Positions 1 through 8,956 of a DNA stretch of 64,000 nt are shown one piece after another (position 1 is the first letter of the stretch; the number at the start of each line of letters is the position of its first letter). Made by a program: the position numbers and the translations under genes. The notes beneath the pieces were generated by a model, which had not been told where the DNA came from, did no database searches, and worked only from the letters and a program-made list of their open reading frames with translations. Where the stretch lies: contig NC_086283.1 of assembly GCF_021018805.1 (NCBI RefSeq), forward strand, positions 61,024,182 through 61,088,181, given 5' to 3'. Source of the stretch: Prinia subflava. Its lineage: Eukaryota > Chordata > Aves > Passeriformes > Cisticolidae.

Positions 1-164
1 TGTGAAAGGAAGTAACAAGCCATCAGGGAAAGAAAGAAAGCAATAAAATATAAAATAAATAAAAGTCAAAAGAGAAAGAAGAGAAGAATTGATCTGTGCA
101 ATGTTAATTTTAAAATAAAAAGAATTTACATATCTGCTCATAGCAACACTTGATGATGTACCAA

Positions 165-1101
165 GAGGCCCTTCCATTTGGAGGCAGTTCTGTTTAATAG
201 CTTTATCAATGACCTAGAGGAGAGGACTGAGTGCACCCTGAGTTGGTTTGCAGAGCAGAATGTTTGGTCAGAATGTTGCTCTGCTGGAGGGCAGGAAGGC
301 TCTGCAGAGGGATCTGGACTAGCTGGATTGATGGGCCAAGGGCAAAAGTGCAGGTTCAATAGGGCCAAGGCTGGTCTTGCACTTGGATCATAACAACCTC
401 GTGCAGTGTTACAGCTGGGACAGAGTGGCTGGCAAGTTTCCCTGTGGAAAAGGACCTGAGAGTGCTGGTAACAGAACATGAACATGAGCCAGAAGTGTGC
501 CCAGGTGGCCAAAAAGACCATGGGCATCCTGGCCTGTATCAGCAATAGTGTGCCCAGCTGGACCAGAGTAGTGATTTTCCCCTTATACTTGACACTGGTG
601 AGACAGAACCTTGAGTTCTGTGTCCAGTTCTGGGCCCCTCATAACAAGAAACATATATAGGTGCTGGAGCAAGTGCAGAGAAAAGCAAAGGAGCTGGTGA
701 AGGGCCCAGAGAATAAGTCATATGGAGAGTAGCTGAAGCAGTTGGAGTTGTTTAGCCTGGAGAAAAGGAGGCTCGGGAGTGACCTTATCACTCCACAAGT
801 GCCTGAAAGGAGGCTGTAATTAGGTGAGGGTTGGTGTCTTCTCCCAGGCAACTAGTGACGGGGGAGAGGACATGGCCTCAAGCTGCACTAGGGGAGTTTT
901 AGTTTGGATATTAGAAAAAAAATTCTCCACTAAAAGCATGGCCAGGTATTGAAACAGGATATCTTGGGAATTGTTGGAACTCCCATTCCTGGAAGCATTC
1001 AAAATAAATTAAGTGTGGCACTTAGTGGACTTGGCTGTGTGGGACCTGATGATCTTAGAGGTCTCTTCTAATCTTAATTGTTCCATGAGTCTATGATTCT
1101 A
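165..1101 (+). mobile_element. CR1 LINE, 5'-truncated 3' piece
   Basis: This is the 3' part of a chicken-repeat-1 non-LTR retrotransposon. The start corresponds to the end of the reverse transcriptase: translation around 178-255 gives the CR1 signature LFNSFINDLEE. The CR1 3' region follows in the usual order: the 'opening' about the Mono-N-like [11 protein letters not shown] stretch (478-520), FWAPHNKKH (630-658), then the 3' untranslated part with CTTCTAATCTTAATTG and a short tail containing ATGATTCTA at 1093-1101. Frames are broken by several stops, so it is a dead copy. The 5' boundary is approximate. Confidence in family is high. Confidence 0.9.
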
Positions 1102-3245
1102 AGACGACATTTATCTTGCAATAAAAGTACTGGGGTTTTGAAAAAATAAGTGAATAGGGCTGTGGTCCTGTTCAAGCTTGGTCAGTGGAAACTGGAACTG
1201 ACATGAGAAAGGAACATAGGAAGAAACTATTAGAAGAGGCAGACAGGAGAAACAACATCTACATAAACAAGCAAACAATCAACAGGAAGAAAATGGCTTT
1301 CAAGTCCACCTGATGCAAATTTTCTCAGATTATTCCTCACTTAATTTATCAAGCATCAACATTAAATTTAGGCTTCTTCCTTGAGGATGGAGCTTTGCAA
1401 TTGGTTCAGGTAGAGGTGTATTTATTTTTTCACTATGGGAACTATGACATTAGTTTCCAGCCTTCATCCCAACATCTTCCACACACCATGAATCTGTACA
1501 GGATACAAAGCATAGCTCATTTAAACTTGTATTATCCCTCTACATTTCTGTTTATAAGTGAAACACTTAATTTTGTGTTCAAAACTATGAAGAAGAAATT
1601 CCACTTAAGATATAGAAATCTATCATACTACCTTTGTTTTCAGTGAGGTAAATTATTCTTCCTAGGTCTTTGATCTTTTCATATTTCATGCAATTGGTTT
1701 TTTTTTCCTTTATCAGAAGGCACTCAGTCACCTTGGTTCTGCCAATTGTTTAGGCAGTACAGGAGTGACACATGCTAGATACATATGTTTGCCATGAACA
1801 ACCTTTCTTTTTGTGCAGATGGCCTGCCCAAAAGCCCCTTGAGCAAAAAGCTTAAGCAGAAATAGCATATGTCATTCAACATAACCAGCTGGCATCTTTA
1901 CCTCCTCCACACCTCTCTAGGAACCAGGCTTGTGGAATTTATAGCAACCAGCCTGAGAAGCAAGCCACGAGTCATCTCTGTGCATGTCTGCTCATCTTGG
2001 TCCTGGAGCTGCAGTACAGCAGCTCTAGTGGCAGGGTATTCATTGTACTGTTCTCATATCATTATGAGAAAAATAGAAACAGTTGCCTTCCTCCAGTTTT
2101 TCTCACATCTGTTGGAGAAGTGACAGTGAATGTGTCTTAAGTCTCTGTCAGGCTCTGTAGAGCAAAAACTGTGCAAAAAACCATTTCACTCATCCCTAAA
2201 TAAAGAAATTTTCATTTTTGTTTCTGTTGCCCAATTATTCTGCTTGATCCTAATGACATGTTTAGGCTCCAGTCTTTCATCTGTGAAGGGAAGGGGAGTT
2301 ATGCCACCTCCATCAGCAGGAGAAGAACCAAGGGCTTCCATGTATCTGACTTGTCTCCACGGGGAAATATTAAGAAAGAGAAAATAGGAAAAATCCAACA
2401 AAGATGGGTGAACAGGATGCCTTATGTGGCTAGAAATACCTGTTTGATTTTTCCATTCCTCCGCAGAAGTAACTTTTCATTCAATTTAATGTATTTTGAT
2501 ATTCCGGTGGAGATAGGCCAATGGAATTAAAGAGCATTTAAATATTTTTATAGTAACTTCTTTTCTTGCCCAAGATTGCCGTGAGTTCAAAATTCTTCTC
2601 CTTAGATTACTTTTTAATTTTTCAATAAGGCTTAGAAATTGTAACATTCCTATCGAAACATTCTAATTAACGGATATAAAAATCTTAATATTGTGATATT
2701 CCTTGAATGCCAGAACAAAATTATAAAAGGCATTTTTTTTAGCCTGAAATTAAAACATCTTGTAATACCTCTAGAAAATCTGTACCGTGTTGGCAACAAT
2801 TAGAGATAATGAAAAAAAGTGGCTGGAGGGAGGGAATTCCCCTCTAAATTAAAAGAATGTGTTATTTGTACTCTGTGAGAAACTAGAATGGGAACAAATA
2901 TATGCTTTAAAGTCCATTGGACTCTACTGAGAAATATATTCAGAATATATTTCTACACTATTAATGAAATTCCAGTCTCCTAAATACATATTTAGCATGT
3001 TCTATGAAGGTAACCATTTGTCCTGCAACATATCCAGGAGATCAACAGAAAATGATTCAGTTAAATAGGACACAAATGAAACTGGCTCTTACACATATAA
3101 GGTGGCATATTAATTTAGCAGGGTGATACAGCAATGTATTTAAATCAGGGTACAAGTACAAAGTACACTTAGAAATGAGCAGCAATTGTGATGTAGAGTT
3201 GACTCACATGAAACATGATTTCCATTACTAGTCTGTGTAATATGC
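1102..3245. other. No recognisable gene; AT-rich spacer
   Basis: I see nothing that I can name in these 2.1 kb. There are short open frames (for example 1869-2123 + and 2258-2530 +), but they lack family motifs, splice-flanked structure or conserved-looking composition. A T8 run and general AT-richness are the only compositional features. The right edge is where the decayed minus-strand ERV becomes recognisable. Confidence 0.6.
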
Positions 3246-3785
3246 TCACAGGAAGACATTCACACTCTTTTGGCAAACCCAGAGACAAACAGGTATGCAC
3301 TGGGTTGGTACATTCAGCTGATAATCACCAGCTGATTCTTTCAGCAGATACAAATGGCTGATATGCTCAGACAACAAAGTTCCATTAAAAAAACCAGAAC
3401 AAACTAATACTTTCATTCCAAAGTACTGAAGGAACTGGTGGATATTATCATGGGAGACTGTACTCAGTACTGATAAGGTCACACTGATAAGTTCTTTATC
3501 CAATTCTGGACTAGCTGGGGCTAATGAGGCTAATGAGGCTACCACTAGGGAAGTGTGCTCCTTTAGCATCTAGCCTATCTCTTTCACCAGAACTCCCACC
3601 CAATCTGGGTGGTTCATTCCTGAGGTGGGCTTTATGTCAGGGTCAGGTGGTGGGGCAGCATCCCCAGTCTCTAGGGCAGTGTCAGGCTCCATGGCAGCAC
3701 TCTCAGTCTCTAGGGTAGTATCTTTATTCTCTGGGGTAGGTATTGTTGGTGGAGGGTTAAAAAATATAATTTCTAGATTGAGTAA
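3246..3785 (-). pseudogene. C-terminal part of the same ERV ORF, with one in-frame amber codon
   Basis: Below the inserted LTR the minus strand continues open in the frame that matches the upstream half once the LTR and a 4 bp duplication are discounted. First comes an acidic, proline-rich linker (about 3745-3620, PENKDTTLETE and APPPDPD). It is followed by the segment HPDWVGVLVKEIG, a single TAG at 3570-3572, and 107 further codons ending at 3246. The last part contains a predicted helical, leucine-rich region with no motif that I can name. The single stop and otherwise open frame imply either recent decay or termination readthrough; decay is the simpler reading. Confidence 0.45.
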
Positions 3786-4187
3786 TGTGTAGGGGGAGGA
3801 AAGTAGAGAACGTACAACTGGAACTTGACGCAGCTAGCTGGGAACAAGCGTCAGCTTCGGCGAACAGCTCCATGCTATTGTAATGACCGAATCAAGTGTG
3901 ACTGCAACTCAGGGGATAATTGAAAAGCATTGTTTTAACCAAATCAAGTGTAGATCAGGGTAGAAGCGTAGGTATGATTTAAGATAGTAACTAAGGAATA
4001 GGATAATCAGTATCTAGGGGTGGGGGTTAGTTAACATGTGTATAATTTAAACTATAAAAATCACGAATCGACTCTGTATCCTTCGGACATCAGATTTGGG
4101 TGTATCATCACCCCGGTGTCCCGCGCGCTTGAATAAAGAACCGCATATGATCGCCTTCGTGTGGTTATATGTTTTCCTACGCTAACA
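3786..4187 (+). mobile_element. Young solo LTR (402 bp) inserted in the older ERV
   Basis: The LTR begins TGTGTAGGGGGAGG at 3786 and ends CGCTAACA at 4187. It has complete promoter architecture on the plus strand: TATAAAAA at 4053-4060, AATAAA at 4132-4137, and a CpG-containing R/U5 (4085-4187). Flanks are GTAA before and GTAT after, a 4 bp target duplication with one mismatch, as expected for class I (gammaretrovirus-like) elements. Discounting the LTR and the 4 bp keeps the interrupted minus-strand ORF in frame, which independently supports these boundaries. There is no internal region, so it is a solo LTR. Confidence 0.8.
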
Positions 4188-4629
4188 GTATCAGGCTGGT
4201 TATCCAGGCCAATCTCCCCTTATCTTGGAATATTAAATAGAATAGGCCTGTGAGCAATACTAGCCACTGTATGATATCATTAGCAATCAGAGAAGATTTA
4301 AACCCTTCAAAAACTGGTGGAATAGACCCAAACAGCTGAGTGAAGGGTTGGGAAAAAATTTTCCCTGGTGTCAGATCCTCACAGTAGGTACTATTGTTAA
4401 AGTAACCCCACAAACAAGCACTTGGATTGTGATGGCCATGTATCCATGTGCCTGCCTTCCAGAAGAAGTTAAAAATCCATGAATTCCTCACCTTATTAAC
4501 CCACAGTGCAAACTGGATAACAGCCACAGTAGCCTTAGTTATAGGGCCCATGTTTAGATAAGGGCTTGCAAATGGGAGAAACACAGCCACAACTACATGC
4601 CACCCAAACCAAGGTAAGCTAGACCACAT
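4188..4629 (-). pseudogene. N-terminal half of a hydrophobic ERV-encoded ORF, interrupted by an LTR
   Basis: The minus-strand ORF opens with ATG at 4629, about 80 bp after the primer-binding site, and stays open for about 147 codons until the inserted LTR at 4187. It is unusually hydrophobic: apparent membrane segments at residues about 4-24, 34-54, 117-134 and from about 140 on, with a possible N-glycosylation site NNST near residue 78. I do not recognise a Gag matrix, zinc knuckle, protease or Env furin site. The product and function are unknown. It could be an envelope-like or accessory protein brought next to the leader by deletion, or a family-specific first ORF. The reading frame resumes beyond the LTR at 3785. 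Confidence 0.45.
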
Positions 4630-4710
4630 GATGCTATTTAGGGAGGTTTCTATACCCAGTGCACAAGGTCACTTAAGAACTGTTATTCCTTTTCCTCTCA
4701 ATGCCCTCAA

Positions 4711-4728
4711 GCCCCACACTGGGCTCCA
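4711..4728 (-). promoter_or_regulatory. Retroviral primer-binding site, lysine-tRNA-like
   Basis: The minus strand reads TGGAGCCCAGTGTGGGGC, starting 8 bases after the LTR end. It matches the betaretroviral tRNA-Lys(1,2) primer site TGGCGCCCAACGTGGGGC at 15 of 18 positions (family knowledge). Its position right after the LTR terminus fixes the orientation of this ERV as minus. Confidence 0.7.
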
Positions 4729-4735
4729 AATAATC

Positions 4736-5425
4736 TGTCTTGGTTTGAAAGACAGATATCTGCTAGGAAGGGCAGGACCTCCCTAGAGATGGAGAATTCA
4801 AATCTCCTCCCTCCAAATTATTCCAATTAAAAAAAGAATTAAAGGAGCTTTCAGACAGAGGTATGGGGATAGGAATATCAGTTCTTTACTAGTATATATG
4901 ACAAAACAACAAACAAACAACAACTACAGCATTAATAATAAACAGAACCAAGAACCTTGAGGGCTTTCTTTCACAGAAGCCCGGGGCAGTTTGATCTCGG
5001 TGCCCCTGCAGGGCTCCGAGAGGCCGAACTGGAAGGAAGGAAAAGTCCCGGGCTGGTGGATGAGGAGCTCTGCGCTGGCAGCTGGAGCAGCAGGGGTGTC
5101 CCGGCAGGGCTGGGCAGGGCAGGGCTACAGAGTAGCAGGAGAGCCTCAAAGCTCTGAAGAGGCAGCGGTGGTAGGGAGGGCTGGAGAAAGCGAGCTCAGG
5201 ATTCCCAGGTACACGAGCAGATGACTGTAGATTGCCCAGGATGAGGCAGGGGCAGAGTGAAGGCCGTGAACTCTTCCTGCAGCGGGGACAGTTTGACCGT
5301 CCTCCTCGATGCTGAGAGCAAGAGTGAGACCCCCTCCCAGGAGGGGTCTCTGTCTTTTACCTTTCCCAAAGCTGGTGTTATCTCTCCCCTCTGAGGGAAA
5401 CTCCCAGAGACTTAAAAACAATAGG
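4736..5425 (-). repeat. 5' LTR of the old minus-strand ERV
   Basis: The lower edge is sharp: plus-strand TGTCTTGG at 4736, which is CCAAGACA at the 3' end of the minus-strand LTR, immediately before a primer-binding site. A degenerate poly(A) signal, AGTAAA on the minus strand, lies near 4884-4889, where related copies have AATAAA. The GC-rich middle (about 4970-5400) would be U3. The upper boundary is not fixed by a target duplication; I place it near 5425, after GAAACTCCCAGAGAC, but it could extend to about 5545. Confidence 0.7.
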
Positions 5426-5546
5426 TGTAGCCTTGTGCTGCCATGTTCTTCAATTTCTTCCTTTGTTCTGGCTAAGTACTGTCGTTAAGGTTTCTTAGAA
5501 ATTTATGGGAAAAAATTCTGTAAGTGAAAAAAGAGGCCAATCTAAC

Positions 5547-6033
5547 CCCCAACAACTACAAGAAAGACATTGAGGTGCATTGAGCAAGTCCAGAGAAGGG
5601 TGACAGAGATGACGAAGGGCCCAGGGAATAAATTCTATGAGAAGCAGCTGCGGCAGTTGAGGTCTTTTAACCTGGAGAAAAAAAGGCTCAAAGGGAACCT
5701 AAACATTCTCTACAATAAAGTGGAAGGAGGCTGTAGCCAGGTGGGGGTCAGTCCCTTCTCCTAGGGAACCAGGAGGAGTGACAGGAGGAGAAGTCATGGC
5801 CTCAAGCAGGAGAAGTTCAGACTGGAGAGTGGGAAGAATAGTTTCACTGAAAGGGATGTCAGGCATTAGAACAGGATGCCTGTGGATGTAGTGGAGTCAC
5901 CATCCCTGGAAATGTTCAGAAGATGACTGGATGTGGCACTTAATGCTATGGTTTGGTTGATGTGCTGGTGATTGTTCAGAGTTGCACTTAATGATCTTTA
6001 TGCTCTTTTCCAGCCTTAATGATTCTAGGATTT
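5547..6033 (+). mobile_element. CR1 LINE 3' fragment
   Basis: The fragment starts at the conserved CR1 stretch CAACTACAAGAAAGACATTG and continues through the typical CAGAGAAGGGTGACAGAGAT and ACCTGGAGAA blocks. It ends after CCAGCCTTAATGATTCTAGG, the CR1 3' terminus. It is non-coding and truncated, and lies immediately beside the LTR of the older ERV. Confidence 0.88.
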
Positions 6034-6124
6034 TATCACAACTCTGGATCATATACCAAAGTTCTTGGGAGTCTGGGGAAGTCCCTGCTGACTGTGAGCT
6101 ACCAAAGTTATTGCAATCCACAAA

Positions 6125-7370
6125 ACAATCATGAGGGAAGACCCAAAGAACTATAGACCCTTGAGTCTAACTTCAGATCCTGAAAAATTATGGAGAAGTT
6201 GTACTGGATGCAATTGAAAGGTATTTAAAGAACAATGCACTTATCAGACACAGTCAATTCACGTTCAGAAAGGTAAAGTCTTATTTAACTCAAATATGAT
6301 GTTTTATAATAAGGTCACCGACCTTGCCTTGTGGATGAAGGGAAGGTGGTGGATGTAGTTGTTTGTTTGTTTGTTTGTTTGTTTGTTTTTTAAAATTTTG
6401 TTTTAGTAAGGATTTTGATGCACAACATCCTTCTGAACAAGTTACTAACTTGTGGAATGAGCAGGTTCATGATATAGGGTGAAGACTTGGCTGAAGGGCA
6501 GTGCTCAAAGGATTGTAGTGAACCAGCCAACAGTAGTGATCCTCATAGTGATCCTTGATTCTAGGACCAGTTCTGTTTGATTTGTTTATCAACATTTATC
6601 AACAATGTACATGAAGGAATTGAATGTACCATTAACAAGGTTGCTGTTGATACCAAACTGGGAGGTGCTCTTGACTCTCTTGAGGATTGAGGCCTTGCAC
6701 AGGGATGTAGATGGTTTGAAGCATTCAATAATAATTAATGGTGTGAATTTTAACAAGTCCAAGAGCCTTGTTCTGCACCTGTGACAGTGACTAAGGACAC
6801 AGGTACAAACTGAGAGGAGTGGCTGGAGATCAGCCCTGCAGAACAGGATCTGGGGTTGCTGGTTGGCAGCAGGCTCACTGTGAGCCAGCAGTGTGCCCAG
6901 GCAGCTGAGAGGGCAAACAGCATCCTGGGGGCGTCAAACACAGCCCCTGCAGATGGTCAAAAGAGGTGGTGATCCTGCTGTATGTGGCATTGGTGCCACC
7001 TCACCTTGTGAGCTGTGTGCAGTACTAGCCCCACAAAATAAGAAGAACATGAGGGGCCCTGAAGGTGTTCAGAGGAGTGGCTGGTGAAAGGGCTGGAAGA
7101 AGAAGTGTAGAGGGAGGTGCTGAGATCTCTCTGTGGGAATGGTTCAAAACTGCACCAGGGGTGATTAAAACTGGACATCAGGAACCGTTTCTTTACAGAG
7201 AGGGTGGTCAAACACTGGTACAGAGTTCCAGTCACACTTCAGCCTTTTCAGAATTTATCACACTTTGACAACATCTTTAATAACAGGCTTTAACCTGGTC
7301 AGTCCTGAACTGGTCAGGAATTGGACTAGATGATTCTTGTAGGTCTCTCCCAGCTGAAGGGATTCTGCTC
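6125..7370 (+). mobile_element. CR1 LINE fragment with reverse-transcriptase remnants
   Basis: The 5' part (6125-6360) encodes a decayed reverse-transcriptase block recognisable as DPKNYRPLSLTS followed by the CR1 FYNKVTDL region. A (GTTT)n tract at 6359-6388 interrupts it. The second half (6560-7370) carries the LFDLFINI-like region, the [20 protein letters not shown] block and the 3' untranslated part ending CTCCCAGCTGAAGGGATTCT. Multiple stops and frameshifts show that it is inactive. Its 3' tail has expanded into the pentanucleotide array at 7371-7625. Confidence 0.87.
6359..6388 (+). repeat. (GTTT)n microsatellite inside a CR1
   Basis: About seven uninterrupted GTTT units followed by a T run, embedded in the reverse-transcriptase part of the CR1 copy. 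Confidence 0.85.
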
Positions 7371-7625
7371 TATTCTATTCTATTCTATTCTATTCTATTC
7401 TATTCTATTCTATTCTATTCTATTCTATTCTATTCTATTCTATTCTATTCTATTCTATTCTATTCTATTCTATTCTATTCTATTCTATTCTATTCTATTC
7501 TATTCTATTCTATTCTATTCTATTCTATTCTATTCTATTCTATTCCATTCTATTCTATTCCATTCCATTCCATTCCATTCCATTCCATTCCATTCCATTC
7601 CATTCCATTCCATTTTATTCTATTC
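7371..7625 (+). repeat. (TATTC)n / (CATTC)n pentanucleotide array, 51 units
   Basis: The array has 35 perfect TATTC units at 7371-7545, one CATTC, two TATTC, ten CATTC units (7561-7610), then CATTT and two TATTC. The block structure shows a C-variant that expanded separately. It abuts the 3' end of a CR1 whose tail normally consists of ATTCTRTG-like units, so that tail is the likely seed. The plus strand has no stop codon in any frame here, which makes a long spurious ORF encoding a YSILF repeat. Confidence 0.97.
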
Positions 7626-8762
7626 TCACCCTCCAGTCCCTTTTGATTCTTGTTACCTTGTGGTTATTCATTCTCTGTAGACTTCTCAAAATTTTGGGAG
7701 AGCCTCAGCCTTGCCCATCTCCTCTGGAGCCTTCTTCCATGTAGGTGAGAAAGGACTTGTCTCAAGACACCTTTTTACACACAAAGTCTAGTTTCCCCAT
7801 TACTTTTTGTGGTGCTTCCCTCTTAGGTGACTTCACAGCTTTTGCAGTGCCTCAGGATCAGGCGGCAATATGGTGTTCTGCTATTCAAATTGCAATCATA
7901 AGGATCAACAGGAGAAATAATTACGTGTTGTGGGTGGAGGAGCTGGCTCTCATCTGTGAACCTGCCTCCCACCTTACTGTTATCATCCCCAGCACCAGGT
8001 GACTTTGTAGTCCTATGCTTTCAGCTTCTGTTGGTCAGACGCCACAGAGAAACCATCAATAAAACAGAAGGGGGCCAGTGTAATGCTGTTTCCTTAAGAA
8101 AGAAGAAAAAAAGACAAACACCATGGTTTTGTACTAACTTTACTCCTCTCCATTTCCTCAATTGTTGTTACTGATAACCTGGCCTGATTTTTGGAAAAGC
8201 TCTCTCACCTCTGTACTCACTAATATCCAGTTTCCAATGCTTCTCATTGTATCTCTAGATTTACTTGGAGGCCAATTTCTTCGTATTGTCTTGTTTCAGT
8301 CTGCACTCTACAACCTTGTACTTTCCCCTTCTTTCCTAAAATCAGGATGAAAATCTATATTTCCACTGCTTCTTGGTCTAGTTACATACGTTTCATGATA
8401 CATGTAACACATGTTGTCTTTCTTAGCTTGGACTACGGTAGGTTTTGTAGGATACAGAACAAAATTCCATCAGATACAGAAACAGCTCTCAATAAAACAT
8501 TAAACCAATATTTTCAATTTCTTACTTTTACATTTTTAAGCAACAATCACTCTTTTTGGCTACCATAAGAAGTAAATCTAAGAGCAATTTTAGATAAGTA
8601 ATTTTTCTTTTTTCTCTAAATAAAATTCGGAAATTAAATTCATAGAATTGCATCCCTGTCAATTGACTGTGAAGTGATAGTTTATGTTGCCCATGATTAA
8701 CCTTTCATAAAAAATTGGAAATTGCAATGTTGCTCATCAATAAGATATATTGTTGCACTCAC
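7626..8762. other. No recognisable gene
   Basis: Mixed-composition spacer between the pentanucleotide array and the exon candidate. Short open frames exist on the plus strand (7745-8002, 8162-8350), but none shows a motif or splice signals that I can defend. Confidence 0.55.
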
Positions 8763-8956
8763 CAGTGATAGAAGTAGTAATTTACTGTGTTTTTTGTGAT
8801 AGGGGATTTCAATATCAGGAGCATTTACACTGCACGTCACAGCTGCATCACTGAAGTTTACCCACTGGAATAAGTGAATCGTCATAACTCCTTGTTGTCC
8901 GACAGCTGCCAGGCATTTCTTGCCATAGACTTCTACAATTTCACCAATATCGTGAG
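8763..8956 (-). CDS. Unidentified coding-exon candidate
   Basis: The minus strand is open across this segment and ends at a near-ideal splice donor, CTG|GTGAGTGC, at 8763/8762. Translation just upstream of the donor reads PDIEIPYHKKHSKLLLLSL; earlier it contains EVYGKKCLAAVGQQGVMTIH and FQWVNFSDAAVTCSV. These look like an ordinary ordered protein rather than a chance frame. Two acceptors are possible: a rare GAG at 8957-8958 after a pyrimidine-rich stretch, or TAG giving an exon start at 8932. Four CpGs fall within 200 bp of otherwise CpG-poor DNA. I do not recognise the gene, and no partner exon was securely found. It could be a real exon of a minus-strand gene, a relic, or chance. Confidence 0.35.

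Larger units (their letters stand above)
3246..5425 (-). mobile_element. Old ERV fragment, minus strand: LTR, PBS, leader and first ORF
   Basis: Reading on the minus strand, an LTR (5425 to 4736) ends in AAGACA. It is followed by a 7 bp spacer, an 18 nt primer-binding site (4728 to 4711), a leader of about 80 bp, and an ORF opening at 4629. The ORF runs on to 3246 with one in-frame TAG, apart from a younger solo LTR (3786-4187) inserted in it. No pol, env or 3' LTR is visible downstream, so the copy is truncated. The upper LTR limit is uncertain because a CR1 piece begins near 5547. The LTR terminus TGTCTTGGTTTGAAAGACAG (plus-strand reading) resembles a family common in songbirds; that link is from memory, not a search. 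Confidence 0.75.

Noticed and set aside
7330..7680. 116-codon plus-strand ORF
   Set aside because: It is almost entirely the translated (TATTC)n array, which lacks stops in every plus-strand frame.
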